Of a DNA stretch of 64,000 nucleotides, positions 48,791-61,105 are shown piece after piece. A program made the translations under genes and the position numbers. Under the pieces are notes generated by a model, which saw nothing but the letters and a program-made list of their open reading frames with translations, was not told the DNA's origin and made no database searches. Positions within the stretch are counted from its first letter, which is position 1; each line of letters opens with the position of its first letter. This DNA comes from Pseudopithomyces maydicus (lineage: Eukaryota > Ascomycota > Dothideomycetes > Pleosporales > Didymosphaeriaceae), in contig JANTUC010000008.1 in assembly GCA_026873275.1 (NCBI GenBank), positions 186,001 through 250,000 on the forward strand, given 5' to 3'.

Positions 48791-50227
48791 ATGCCGCAGG
48801 GCTCGGTGGTATCCTTGGCAACCTTGCCGCAAGAACTCGTGGACGATATCTCTCTGCACCTGCAGCATCGCTCTGATCTTTCCAACCTTTCCCTGGTCTG
48901 CAAATCTATTAGAGAACAGACTCTAAGATTATTGTATCATGAGATCACTATGACTATTCAAGGGACTCATGGTGATACGTCTCAACAGCCTAAAGTGCCA
49001 CCTGCCAACTTTCTGCTTCGCACTCTTCTACAGAAACCAGCGCTAGCCGACTACGTTTCTGCACTTCATATGCAGTCTGTGGGACATATCAAGCTTCGAA
49101 ACGGGTTCCCCAAACCGAAATGCCCCTCTATGGTCACGCCGGCTTCTTATCCAGCCTTGGTTAAGGAAGCTATCCAGAGAACTGGTCTTGGCGAGACTAA
49201 GATTGCTCCTCAATTACTGACAGACATTTTGGAAAATGATTACCAAACAGTCGCTACTTTCCTAACTTTGCTATGTCCACGTATAACCAGCCTCGTCTTT
49301 GGACTGGAACTTCTTATACGAAATCCCTACCTCGAATCAATCTTGGCCTGTGCCTCACCTTATGAGTCTTCCCCGCAAACCTCAAGGTTCCAGCATCTCA
49401 ACACCATTCGACTGGGGACTAGCACGGACTTAAGATCAGTGGCACATGGATTTCGCGTTGAATTGCCTCTCCGCACACCAGACGCTACACTCAAATTGGA
49501 ATCATATTACCCTCTCTTTTATCTCCCGGGACTTGAGACTCTTGAAGCTAGTGTACCTTGTCCGGAGCGGTACACAAAGATCAAATGGCTAACGAATTCT
49601 TCTCCAATCCTTTCAACACTCACTACGCTACAATTGCCTCAGTGTTCGCTGTCACCAGAGATGCTCTGCGACATCCTATCAACCACGCTGCATCTGCGTC
49701 GTTTGGATTATGACTGTTGGCAGAATGCCAGCTATCATGGCCTCTTTGATGCGTCTGTCTTACAAAAGGCTTTGGACCAGGTGAAAGATACGCTTGTTCA
49801 GTTGGAAATAAAAGTTGCATTTTGGTCAAAAGAAACTGTTCTGCCCGAAGAAGAGGGAATAGAGTGGGTAAAAGGAGCGTGTTCTTTCAGGGGAATGGTT
49901 TGTCTCGAACAAATATCTGTCTGTCCCTCTGTCTTACTGGGTTGGCATCGTCAGTCTGCACCAATGTTAGCGGATGTCCTTCCTCCACAGCTCAATAGCA
50001 TCCGGTTCGAAACCGAATTTGAATACTACACTGGATATGACTGGACAGAAGACGAAGATGGATTTGAATGGAAAGAAGAGTACCTAATGGAACAGATCCG
50101 TCAATTCCTAGGGAATGGAAATTGGACATCTTCTACCCCTCACCTGCGCCGCCTTGAAGTTCTCTACAACAACTGGCAAGACACGGATGGCTTGAAGAAT
50201 CTCTGCGTACAGAATGGTTTAATCTAG
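48791..50227 (+). CDS. F-box protein
   Basis: The protein is 478 residues in one exon, ATG at 48791. The F-box is at the N-terminus: LATLPQELVDDISLHL...DLSNLSLVCKSIREQTLRLLY (~9-50). The remainder is Leu-rich with the irregular spacing of fungal LRR-like substrate-binding regions (LTTLQLPQCSL, LRRLDYDCW), ending with an acidic-aromatic stretch (YYTGYDWTEDEDGFEWKEE). F-box proteins bridge Skp1-cullin ubiquitin ligases to target proteins; fungal genomes carry many lineage-specific copies of unknown target. The coding sequence is intact. Confidence 0.85.
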   Translation: MPQGSVVSLATLPQELVDDISLHLQHRSDLSNLSLVCKSIREQTLRLLYHEITMTIQGTHGDTSQQPKVPPANFLLRTLLQKPALADYVSALHMQSVGHIKLRNGFPKPKCPSMVTPASYPALVKEAIQRTGLGETKIAPQLLTDILENDYQTVATFLTLLCPRITSLVFGLELLIRNPYLESILACASPYESSPQTSRFQHLNTIRLGTSTDLRSVAHGFRVELPLRTPDATLKLESYYPLFYLPGLETLEASVPCPERYTKIKWLTNSSPILSTLTTLQLPQCSLSPEMLCDILSTTLHLRRLDYDCWQNASYHGLFDASVLQKALDQVKDTLVQLEIKVAFWSKETVLPEEEGIEWVKGACSFRGMVCLEQISVCPSVLLGWHRQSAPMLADVLPPQLNSIRFETEFEYYTGYDWTEDEDGFEWKEEYLMEQIRQFLGNGNWTSSTPHLRRLEVLYNNWQDTDGLKNLCVQNGLI

Positions 50228-50797
50228 GCTTTAGAGCTTTCAGTGGTTTTAACACCCGAGAAGCGACTGTAATCTATACGCACTAAGTAGCTAAAAGCCT
50301 GAATGGAGACCGACTATCTTCTTCTCAATCTTAGGCGATATTTGAACCACCTTGAATATTATGTGAATGTGAGAACAGTAGTTCTATAGGTCCATGTCTC
50401 TTGGCTTCTATACCCAGGGAAACTGAGGAATCTCACATTGGTAATTACAAAAAACCCGATTCTTTTTTTAAAAAAAAAAAAAAACGCGATGAGTACCTAT
50501 ACACACACCTAAAGCTCATTTTTTGCAATTGATATACTAGAAGAAAAAAGCCAAATATAATTTACTACACGTCTATATAAATAAGAAGCTTATAATTCCT
50601 ACTGATATTTGATGTTTGAAAAGAAAAAAATTTTGTTTGAAGCTACAGAATTCGGAACTGGGAAGTGAAAAAGATCCTTATACTAACTATTCCCTACGAA
50701 TTCTAAGTAAATCTATCGTGGGACTACTTTACAGAGCCAGCATTTTCTCTTTCCACTTTATCCATACCAACCGTTCTCGTCGACCTCCATTGGTATT
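50228..50797. other. Spacer between F-box gene and secreted-protein gene
   Basis: This is 570 bp, A/T-rich with an A14 run near 50470-50484, and holds the convergent 3' flanks of both genes. No gene is seen. Confidence 0.6.
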
Positions 50798-51851
50798 CTA
50801 CCACGACGTGCAATCGAGCGTAACATGTTCTTTTAACATGTGACCATCATCTGCGTTCGGAAGCTCGAATTCCTCGAATTCAACTTGTGTTGCATCAAGT
50901 TCACGAACCCCAATCATCCCGAATTTGTTGAGTGTCTGAGCGCAGCCAACTAGACGCGGTCGATTCTGCGTTAATACCTCGCTCGTTGCGCAGGGGTCAT
51001 ACCTCTGTATATCCTCGTACCGAAGATCTGCCTTCTGATCTACATTTGGGTCCCTTCTGACAGTGACAATTCGAACGCCTCGAAGTCTCAACTTGGCGGC
51101 TGCCTGGTCCTCGCGGTGCCGAGTGAAATACATAAACAGGGACATTTGTTCTCCCTGTTCCTGTCAGTTGTGGCACAAGTTGACTCTTTGTTGTTTTATA
51201 TCACCCAGTACGGCAATAAAACATGGATTCATCCGTGAAATGCAAATGAACTTACACAATTTGCTTTGTTATTATGGTTCGGAAAGTTTGGTTCGCCTTT
51301 AGGAAAATTATCAGGAGGTCCTCCTGGAAAATTTCCAATGTGGTCCGCTGAGCACTGAGCTAATACCTGTCGGAGTCTGAACAATGTTAATATACGCCAT
51401 TTATGAGAAGATCATAGTAAACCTACTCAAGCGGGGAGTCCTCTCCAATTGTGAGTATGAAATTCTGCGTGCCCTTAAGTGAAGATGAAAGATATATTTC
51501 GTCCCCAACGGCAAACGCTGTCATTACTAATGGTAGCTGTCTCTGTTTCTCTTTTTCAAGCTTATTAAGCAAGTACATCTGCCAAAAAGCTTTCCGAGCA
51601 ACTTCTGATAATCTGTTTTCGTTGGATCCGAGAACTCCAGTCCAGGCATCCTGTCCAGGGAATCTGAGCACAGAAGAATAGCGAGTAGGCACCTGTCTCT
51701 TTGCTTTGATGGCACCTCCAACTTTATCATATGTAATCCCCAAGTTTGGGATGCTTCTAGGATCTGAGCTGTCTGAGCCTTCACCATTCGCAGCAGCAAA
51801 GGTCTGAAGTAAGAAAAGAACCAGGCCTATCAAAAAGACTTTGATTGACAT
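50798..51851 (-). CDS. Secreted protein of unknown family, weak deaminase-like motif pattern
   Basis: Three exons: 51851-51427, 51376-51256 and 51160-50798; introns 50 and 95 nt with good signals; 302 residues. The open frame extends to a TTG at 51878, but the ATG at 51851 starts a clean signal peptide (SIKVFLIGLVLFLLQTFAAA). I recognise no family. Visible order: a strand-like segment AFAVGDEIYLSSSLKG, then QVLAQCSADH, then NKANCGEQMSLFMYF, then a strand RGVRIVTVRR, then YDPCATS and LVGCAQTL. C-G-E on a helix followed by a P-C...C element after a beta strand is the layout of zinc-dependent deaminases, but the second cysteine pair spacing is unusual. That reading is inference. The three-exon model joins what otherwise look like two unrelated frames. 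Confidence 0.65.
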
Positions 51852-52856
51852 TGTATTATATGAGGTAGTCAAATACAAGAAGAAGGTAGATATCCAGCAA
51901 ATTAAGAAAGATTCTACTGCAATATATATACAAGTCTTTCAACGGAACTTTGGTGTCTTGTTCACCATGATCCATATTTACTCATGATTGAGGCTTAGAC
52001 ATGTTCTATGCCATGGGCGTAACTCAGCACTAGTCATGTCCTTTAAAAATTGATCCGCGTGCCGAAAAGATTATCGTGAAGAACACCCTCAAAACGATGT
52101 AACTCTTGGCCGTATAGCTACTTGGAGTTAAAAGTCTCAGCTGATGGCTAGCACTTATTCTATTTTTGCTTTGCTTTCTCATACCAATAAAACAATGATA
52201 AAGGTGGACTAAGTTTTGATGCAGGACTTCTAGTACAGCTACATGTGACATGATATTTTAGATAGACCAATGGCGAACAACCCGTAACATAGGGCTATGC
52301 TTGCAGTATGGGAAAGGAAGTATCACACATTTAATTCAGGCTGTCCAATGACTTCATGATTATTATTTTGCGGGAATAAGCTTATACCCGTACGTTTTTG
52401 TGCTTAGATACAGACAGAAGAATTGCAGTGTTTCAGCACAACCTCTCATTCGAGACTACGCAAGATATTTAGTATGGTATCACGTTAGCAGATTGCAAAT
52501 ATTTATGTAAAATTACGTTTGCAATAGCCAATTGCACACCTGATAAGACGCTGCAATATTACGCCGTGATTCAACACTAGCAACTTGTGGCACGCGTAGG
52601 GCGATGTATGACCCAGGCTATGGTTCAGCCGCAGTCCCACGCACATGCGTAGACTGAGAGACGAGGTATCTGGAAGACAATAGACATCATATGAATCCAG
52701 ATATTTAAAGATACACTGAGCTTGCTAATTTGAATAATCATCAACCACAATCTTCCACCTTCAGTCCGTTGTTAAAGCAGACTTCTCTATAGATATTTTC
52801 CTCCAAATTCCTCCTGGCCTCATTTACGATTGTTATACCAGTCGAAGAGACTGGCC
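51852..52856. other. Spacer between secreted-protein and GDSL genes
   Basis: This is about 1 kb between divergently transcribed secreted-protein genes, a shared upstream region. No further feature is seen. Confidence 0.6.
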
Positions 52857-55800
52857 ATGCACCGTATACTACATCTTTTCCCGGCAATTTTGGCCACTGG
52901 TGCTCTTTGTGCGCCAGCTGCTCTGCACACGCGTGATGATGATGCTGACCCTTGGGATTTGAGCTCCGTCAACAAAATCGCAGCAATAGGGGACTCATAC
53001 TCTGCCGGAATCGGTGCTGGGGTACGCTTGGGGACGCCCTGGCACATTGAGCAGTGGGGTGATTGGGGATGTAAGAGCATCGATTACACTTAAGGTCCAG
53101 ATGAAACACTACTGATCACAACCACAGGCAGCAGACATGATGCAAGCTACCCTTCAGTGGTCAACAGAGCGTTATACGGGAATAATTCGGACCATTTTCA
53201 ATTCCATTCCTGCTCCGGAGCAGTCCTAAAGGAGATTATCGACGACCAAATACCACGATTGACAAACGATCAGGATGCAATACTAATCAGTGGTGGAGGA
53301 AACGATGCCGAATTAGTCGATATTTTGAATCACTGCGTTTTTCAATGGCTTGCGCCAACTCAATTAACTCATAATGCAATTACAAGTGCGGCTGCTGATA
53401 TACCAGTATTCAGTCCACTTGGAGTAGCGGTCAAAGGAGCCTTTCTTATCTGGTGGGAGTTAAATAAAGACAAGATGACCAGGTCTTGCGACAAACAGCT
53501 GGAGGTTAGCGAAGGAATACTCAAAGGCGGTGAATTTTATGATCGCATCGGCACTATGATCGACAAGGCTAAAGAGAAACTAAAGAAAGATAGTGGTGCT
53601 ATCTACTATACTGGGTATATAAAGCGATGCTCTGCAAATAGCAATTTGGCTAACGAAACTCCAGCTATTCCAAATTCTGGGACCCGGATATGTCTGACAA
53701 CGACTACTGCTCATCAAGTTCTTGGTCATTTTTCTACAACGTCGACGACCCGACCCACGTCGTCTCGGATAAGGCTTACCTAACTAAAGCAAAACGGCAG
53801 AAAATGAACTACTTGGTGGAGCTTGCCAACCAGAAGATAAAAGAGCAAATCGAAGCCAAAGTGAAGAAAAACAGCAAAGGACAACCTGATATTGTCTTCG
53901 TGGACTATGATCAATACTTCGGAGACGTTGGCGGAAGATTCTGTAACAAGGGATTTGACAGACCAGAGAATGAGCGTCAAGAAGACTTGGCATTTTACCC
54001 CATGAACTGGAAGGACGCAATGGGATCAGCTGACTTCAAGAGGGATGCCGCCGTGGATGTCTTTAATGGCACCTTTGAGAGCGACATCGATATGATGGCT
54101 ATAGCTGTTAAAGCGTCTGGAGCACACTATGGGAATGACGTGGCGAAAATCAAGACTAGGTCACTATCTTCTGAGACGAGAGAACTACAGTCAATTCACA
54201 GACGCCAAGACAATGCCCTCGAGAAACGATCGAGTGTCTTACCTGATGGGTACGGGCGCGTGTTCCATCCCACTATAGCAGGACACTCTCTGATCGCAAA
54301 TCTCATCCTATGGAAATTTGCCGAAAGGAATGCACAAGGTCTTAAAGAAGAGTTTGCAGACGAGATATATGAGATGTATGGGAACGATACTTGTCCTATC
54401 AACCTGCACCCAAATATAGGCGAGGCGAAATGCTTGAGCGACAAGCAAAGTCAACCTAGCAAGCTTCCCACAAACGTTTTCTACTTGGCAAGTAAGAACC
54501 AAGGGGTGTTTGACGAATTCTGTAAGCAGATGGACGAGGATAAGCTTGATGACCTTGTGCCACAGGAATGGACCGTGAATGCAAAAGGAGAACAGCAAAA
54601 CAATCAATCAAAACGCAAACGAGCACCGCCTCCAGACCCATCTGCACACAAAGAGTTGATCAAATTGATATGGACACCAAACAAAGGCGACCGAAACTGC
54701 AAGCAGAGCTGTCACGATGCCTTTGCAGGCATGGCACAATCATCATGCGGGAGACAAGGTAAGAAGCAACTGTCTTTAATCGATCTATCATGATAGAAGC
54801 TCATATGTATACAGGTGGGGATCAAGCTACCATGGCTACAATATCTCAGTACAACATCGGTTGCGGTGTCTTCACGGCAAAGATCGTAGGCGACGATGTC
54901 CCCGAAGCTCCTCCCGCAAAATGCCTCAACAGCAAAGTCAGAGCACCGAAGGGCTTGCAGGGATCAGGCGTAGGAGACGCCGTAAGACAATTCTGCAAAG
55001 ATAACAATGGCAAGTCTCTGGAACATCACGAGGTATACAGGGTTATAGGCCAGCGTTACCCCATCTCCCTCTGGGGGTTGAAAACCGGGCCTCCTTCTGG
55101 GTTAGCGCAAAGTACAACCCAGGATGTACCAAAAAGGTTACCATCTCCGAGTTTGCATGTCAAACAAGGTTTGAGGATGCCCTGAAGTACTGTGATAAAG
55201 ATTCAGACGACACAAGCGGCTTCAGTGCTTCCGACGAGTGCATCAGCTACGATGTAGAGACTAATTTTGCAACCCAAAATGGAATGGCGCCCTGGGACCC
55301 CGTCAACCCGACATATGCTCCACCTGAAGATCTGGATGGTCTCACCGTCTTGTAAGTCAACCCCCTGATGCTGTTCAAAGGGACCATACATGCAAATCGG
55401 AACTAACACATTTCAGTCACGCCAAGAACACTCCGACACGGGGCATCACTGATGACGAATTGAATAGAGCTCTCGACAGTTTCTGTAAACCCGGTGTTCA
55501 GATTTACGGAGTAGGATCGCTTGAGCAGTATAGAGCTGATTACCCTCCGGCAAACGAGCCACCGTTCTACCCTCACATGTCACCTTCCTTGAGCATCCAT
55601 ATGGAGGCGGTTAAAGTAGACACCGGCGAGAGATCCTATAAGGACCCGAAATGGTGCACGTAAGTTTTCAGTTCCGTCTGTCATACTACATATAAGCTAA
55701 CACCGTGTAGCGGTTTTGATGGGAAGATGGTACAAGATGATTGTATGTATGCCATGAGAAAGATATATCATGAGACACAATTGCCAAATGGAGGCGCTCA

Positions 55801-55909
55801 GCCATTTGAAGGTGGCTGGTTCAAATACCGATGCGTGGAATACTCAATATGGGGAATTAATAACATCAGGGACCCCAGCCATTCAAGGCCTGATAAGCCG
55901 GGGCCTTAA
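52857..55909 (+). CDS. Secreted GDSL/SGNH esterase with long cysteine-rich C-terminal region (apparent frameshift)
   Basis: Exons 52857-53070, 53128-53614, 53665-54758, 54815-55351, 55417-55659 and 55711-55909; five introns of 50-65 nt, four with clear branch sites. Signal peptide: RILHLFPAILATGALCAPAA. SGNH blocks: IGDSYSAG (Ser ~48), ISGGGND, and VFHPTIAGH for the catalytic His. The N-terminal ~450 residues are the esterase. The next ~370 residues (starting DRNCKQSCHDAFAGMAQSSC) are Cys-rich with repeated paired cysteines and are not typical of simple GDSL lipases. At the G5 run 55073-55077 the frame must shift by one base (YPISLWG then ENRASFWVSAKY), otherwise translation stops at 55185. 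Substrate unknown; the second part could bind a wall polymer (inference). Confidence 0.75.
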
Positions 55910-56934
55910 GCATCATGTTTACTCTTGATTTAGGTAGCCTAGTAGGTATGGAAGAGAAATGGATCTGAGATTGAGTAGAATTGCTTTTGTTTTTGCACAT
56001 TGATCCTCAAGAATACTGGAGTTTCTTGGCCAGTGAAGGTTGCTTAAGGGGTCAGCGTCAGCCCCCTAAGCTGCATGAAGGTTGGTTGAAAAGATTGACT
56101 ATATGGAGAGATTACGTACGGAGCTTCGTGGTAGTAGTAGTCAATTGTAAGCAGATTCTATCTTCCTTTAAGTACAGGGGCGCTAAGCGCCCTATTCGCG
56201 AAGACGTTTAGTATTGGGGGTTGTTGCCGTCCACCTCTAGCATACAGAGTGGTTGCTTGTAAAACCTTGCCCCCCGAGTCTGTATGTGCACGATAACTAC
56301 CTAGCCTTAGTGAAGCGCTAAGGTCTAACTAGACTACTTAAGCGAGTCGTGGATGCGAGGGCACGTGATTCCGAGGGGACGGGACCTCGGAAAGAGACCT
56401 CAGAGGTCAGTGATCGAGCGCCTGCGCTCTCTTCTAGCTCCTGGACTTTTCTACTACTCCTCGCCTATGAACTCTACTGTAATCTCTTTAGTCCTACCCT
56501 TGTCTATCTGTTTTCACAAATTGTTCTCATAAGCTTTGATCAAACCAATCTACTACTGTTTTTTCTTTCTACAGAATAAATAGGCTACATCCTGCAGACA
56601 CCATACTCTAGGTATTTTAATATGTATTAGAGCATACATGAGGAATCTTGGCGAGTTCAAGCGCAAGTGTTTCGGAGGTTCGATGTTAGGTATCGGCTCC
56701 CCACAATCACCGTACATCCGACCACCGTCTCGGACCGCCATAGTGCGTCCGACATCCCGAAGCGATGAGAGCATCAGCATCTTAGAATAAATAGCCTCGT
56801 ATAGCAGTCTAAAGTTTGGTTCTGAAGTTTCTTCCGTCAGAACTTATTCGCCGAATCGACGTCATTCGGCTGCCAACCGCATACAAGACCTCCCACGTGC
56901 TTCAACCCCTGCTGTAATCTCTAGTACGACAATA
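55910..56934. other. Spacer between GDSL and Ayg1-type genes
   Basis: This is about 1 kb. It contains short self-similar GC-rich patches (AGGGGCGCTAAGCGCCCT, a near-palindrome, at about 56174-56191) that may be remnants of a repeat. No gene is seen. Confidence 0.5.
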
Positions 56935-58300
56935 ATGGCGGCTCCCGGTGGAAAGTTTTTTATTCAAGAGAAGCTAAGGGAGAGGGCACCGCATCACACG
57001 AACTACCAGCAACTATGGAACACGAAGTGGAAGCAGTTTGTATGTACAAGAACATCATTTGCAAAGTCTAGCTAACGAATCGCATAGGCGGAAATGGGCG
57101 TGTACCCTTTCATGTTCGGCACAGCCGCTGATTTCCTTCCGATTGTTGATGAAATGGCCAATCGGGACATGAAAGAGCCGTACAACTGGGACGAATACGC
57201 CAAAGTACATTTTCCGCAGGCGGAGAAGCTCGCGAACATTGCGAGAGAAGCCGAGGACAAAGGGGAACAAGAAAAAGCGAGCGAGTATTACCTGAGGTCG
57301 AGCGCTGTGTACCGCATCTCTAGGTTTCCAGCACCGAGAAGCGAACTGCAGCGGGAGGCATGGAAATTAGGTAAGGAGTGCGCTTTGAAAGGACTAAGGT
57401 ACATACAATCCTCCAAATCATTTTTAAGAAAATGTTCGTACTCACTATAACAGCCTCCGGCCATATCCCGTCAAGGAAGTCCTGATACCACACACGCACC
57501 GCCTCCCTCACGAGGGCGAACACATCCCTGTCTACCACATGCTCCCTTCGACCGCCTCAATGAAACATCCTGCACCCTGCGTAATCATATTCACCGGCCT
57601 TGACGGTTACCGCACTGAACTCGCAGTCTGGATGGAGGGCTGGCGCCAAAACGGTGTCGCCACCATCATTCTTGAAATCCCCGGCACAGGCGACTGTCCG
57701 GCCGATCCCTCAGACCCTATATCGCCTGACCGACTTTACACATCGCTGTTCGATTGGGTTGGCCAGCAGACCGGCATCGACCAGAAGAAAGTCGCTATCT
57801 GGGCCTTCAGCACAGGAGGATTTTACGCGATTCGTGTTGCGCACACGCACGCTGATAAGCTTGCGGGTGTGGTGGCCCTCGGCGGTGGATGTCACCACAT
57901 GTTTGAGCGCGAGTGGTTGGACAACGTAAATCATCTTGAGTACCCATTTGACTTGGCGAATACGCTAGCATACAAATGGGGATATGGTGATGATGTGGAG
58001 CGGTTCAAAGACGAAGCTTTGGAGAAATTCTCACTCCTGAACGATGGGACATTGGACCGACAGGAGTGCGCACGGTTACTCCTTGTAAACGGCACCGAGG
58101 ATGAGATCTTCCCGATTGATGATTACTATCTAGCGCTGCAGCATGGGGCACCGAAAGAGGCGCGGTTTGTGAAGGGTTTGAAGCATATGGGTGAGCCTAT
58201 GAGCTTTTTCATCATATTTCAGTGGCTCTACAAGTTGTTTGACATCCAGGCGGATCCGGTTAAGCAGATGCAAACTCTTCCTTTCAAACCAAAATATTAG
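56935..58300 (+). CDS. Ayg1-type alpha/beta hydrolase
   Basis: Exons 56935-57039, 57088-57398 and 57454-58300; introns 48 and 55 nt; 420 residues. The helical cap-like N-terminus (GVYPFMFGTAADF, YYLRSSAVYRISRFP) followed by a core with IIFTGLDGYRTE, WAFSTGG (Ser ~258), NGTEDEIFP (Asp ~355) and GLKHMGE (His ~383) matches the Ayg1 family. The Aspergillus prototype shortens a heptaketide naphthopyrone to tetrahydroxynaphthalene in DHN-melanin synthesis; other members act in toxin or pigment clusters. No polyketide synthase or reductase lies within this window, so the substrate here cannot be inferred. No signal peptide; the coding sequence is intact. Confidence 0.87.
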
Positions 58301-60079
58301 GTTCCCAGCTCGAATAGCTCTGATCACTCTATGGGAAGGCCTTTGGGAAGAAATGTTATGAACTACACACAGCATACCTCTCAAATTATGTATGAATTAC
58401 CTACCATTTACGCACCAACGTGTGGAAATGCAAGAATGTTTCGAGGCAGAAAGTTTCCGTGAGGCGACACATGAGTTCATTTCAATTCTGGTGCTGGCCT
58501 GGCAGATATCATAATTTATACCAGCAATGCTAGTGATGATGAACACCACTAGATTTTTGCTGACTCACAAGCAGCATTTGAGGATGTTCGGGTGCGTTAA
58601 AATGCGAAATTTACTCGCCTCGCCCTTTTCAAAGTTTTTCACATTAGTTTCCCGCCTGCTAACAAACGTGGAGTTTTAAAGATAACACTATAAATAATGG
58701 ATTAAAAGTCATTATCCTACTTTGCATGAGCTAAGTGAGAATGCGCAATGTGTTAGCCATGAAAACTGTTAGATACTTAAAAACGAACAAGTCCGGGTTC
58801 ATGTGCTTGGCTCAGCACCAAGTACTTTTAAGGTCACTAAAACTTGACGTTTTTCTTCTTCTTTACAGTCCTGCATTTCTAACACTAATACTCGACGGTT
58901 GATGCCATGAGAGTTAGAATTTAGGATTCGGTATAAAGTACGGAGCTCGAAGTTCATGTGTGGCCTTTTCGTAAACTAAAATACATTATAAGTCTTCCAT
59001 GTAAGACTTTTTCCATCTTCCACGAAGACGATAAAACATAAAACATTGCGGTCTATTACCTATTTTATATAACTTTAAAAGTATTTATTATTATATACGC
59101 AGTAGCAGAGCAGGTAATTATAAGAAGTATTACTATATGTAACTAAAAGAGTTTTTCGAGTCTATGGAAGTTAAAATTAGACATACCTGCTGTGGGAAAT
59201 AATGTTTCAGCCTACTTCCTCGCCGTAGCAATGTGGTTAACTGAAATTCTTCACATTTGTTCTGGAGAACTGTGCGACCATTTTAGAAGTACCTAACGCA
59301 ACAATACGTGCTTTTCATAGGCAGCGCGTATATTAAGATAAGCCAGGGCTCAGTTCTTCTGGTGCAGAAACCCATCATGACTATAGTATAGTTGACCAGT
59401 CAGACAAAGTCTCACCTCTCTTAAAACGTTTATACGATATATAAACTAGCAATTATCCTTCTTTGTTTCTTTCCCTCTCACGCTCCCACCACTATGATTA
59501 AAAATGACTGGATACTGCTTGATGCGGTTTGGCGTGTGGTAAAAAATTAATTCGGGTGGGCTCATGGGGCCTGCAAGACTAGAACTGCAACGAACCTAAA
59601 AGATTAGCGTTGTGAGTAAAGAATTAATAGATCGGTGTAATAGATCGGATGATAAAAGCATGCCTCTAATCATTCAATGAAATCTATGAATTAGAAGTCG
59701 CTTTGAAAGTAAAAAGTATGGTGGATATGGAATGGGTCTATAAAATGAGGCACTTGACTTTATGTCGAAGGATGAACCATAAGCTGAACGTTGATGATGG
59801 GCGCCATCTTTAGTTGATGTTGTACGGGATGAAATTGAGGAAAAGGTAGTTATGTACTAGATTCGACAGTATAAAATTACTCGAACCACATAATTGACTG
59901 GAGAAGATTTCCCACACTGTGCCATCTATCTTAATTTTCTCACTAATGGTCACACATACATATAATGAATGGATATTACGAAAGCGGCTTCAATAAAATG
60001 TGACAGAGTCGTTATAAGGGTGTCTCTTGGGGTTCTTTTTCTATTTTCTACCTTGCACCTTCCTTCGGCCAGAGCTTCA
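58301..60079. other. AT-rich spacer
   Basis: This is about 1.8 kb with visibly higher A/T than neighbouring genes, especially 58620-59100, but not the near-pure A/T of the 11-kb island. No open frame with domain support is seen. It may be an old, partly mutated repeat. Confidence 0.5.
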
Positions 60080-60866
60080 TTAAAGCTCAATAATCTTTCC
60101 CGGGTCGAACCCACTCGATTGCTGGAAATAGTAACCACGCTGATTCGTAACAAGTCTGATCTGATGAGTGTCGTGTTCAAAATCACAGTTGAAATGAGTG
60201 TGTCCAAATGCCCAAACCACCACAAGTTCCGAGGAGAAGCAAATCTCTTGGGACAGATCAGTCATGAAACCAGATGAAATGTTACTGCTCTTGTGTTTGG
60301 AATCGATAGCACGGGCATCATCGGTCGGAGAGTAGTGTGACATAATGACGATGCTGCGGTCCGATTCTTCCATGATCTTCTGAACTTCAGTGTTGAGCCA
60401 ACGAAGCTCGGATTCGTGCTTCTGCACATGCTCCTCCACGGTCCAATTCTCGATGTGGTAGAAATCGTTGAGTCCAAAACTGACAAAGTCTTTCTGGGCG
60501 GCTGTGATGTTGGAAAAGAGCGTGCAGCCGAGAATAGACACCGTTGGCGAAATATCGTACCTCGTTTGGTCAAGGAGGACGAACCTCCTCCCACTTGCTG
60601 GTTGTTTGGTTTCAGCTTGAAGCGCGAGAAGCTGTTGCTTGCTAGCTGCATAATTCGAGTGATATGGCTCATGATTGCCAAGCACATAGAAAATTATTTT
60701 GAATTTGGCCAGGTGTTTACGAAGGAATTCGACCAAACCGACGTCCTTGGTGTATCCAAATGTCCCCGAGTAGCGCAAGGTACTCCGCTATTGGGGTAAT
60801 TTCAAAGACATCGTATGCTGCTGGAGACTCCAGATGAAGATCAGAGAGGATTTGTATTTTTACCAT
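60080..60866 (-). CDS. Calcineurin-like metallophosphoesterase (apparent frameshift)
   Basis: Start ATG at 60866-60864 (MVKIQILSDLHLE); the longer frame to 60917 begins at TTG. About 260 residues, no intron seen. Metal-binding blocks in order: ILSDLHLE, LALLGDI, YVLGNHEPYHS, IVIMSHYSPT and AFGHTHFN, all five expected in this superfamily. Between LALLGDI and GYTKDVG the frame shifts because one extra A/T lies in the run at 60758-60760; without it the two halves are continuous. Fungal proteins of this size and type are hydrolases of phosphate esters with unknown substrate. No signal peptide. It is divergent from the next gene, with 239 bp between starts. Confidence 0.75.
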
Positions 60867-61105
60867 ATCTGTGGTGATTGATTGATGGAGGCGAGGGGAA
60901 ATGTTACGTGAGCCCAAGTTTGTGACAGCTACGCGAGGCGCGTGCCCTCGCAGTAGCTTGGCTGGTACTACCGTTTGCGGAGCCCGTGCCTAACTACCAG
61001 TCGCCGTTCTTCTCACAAAACTTTGAAACACATCCACCCGCAAAGTTCTAGATAATCTAGACTGCATCTCTGCACATTTATCTGCTACCTCAAAACCTTT
61101 TCGCC

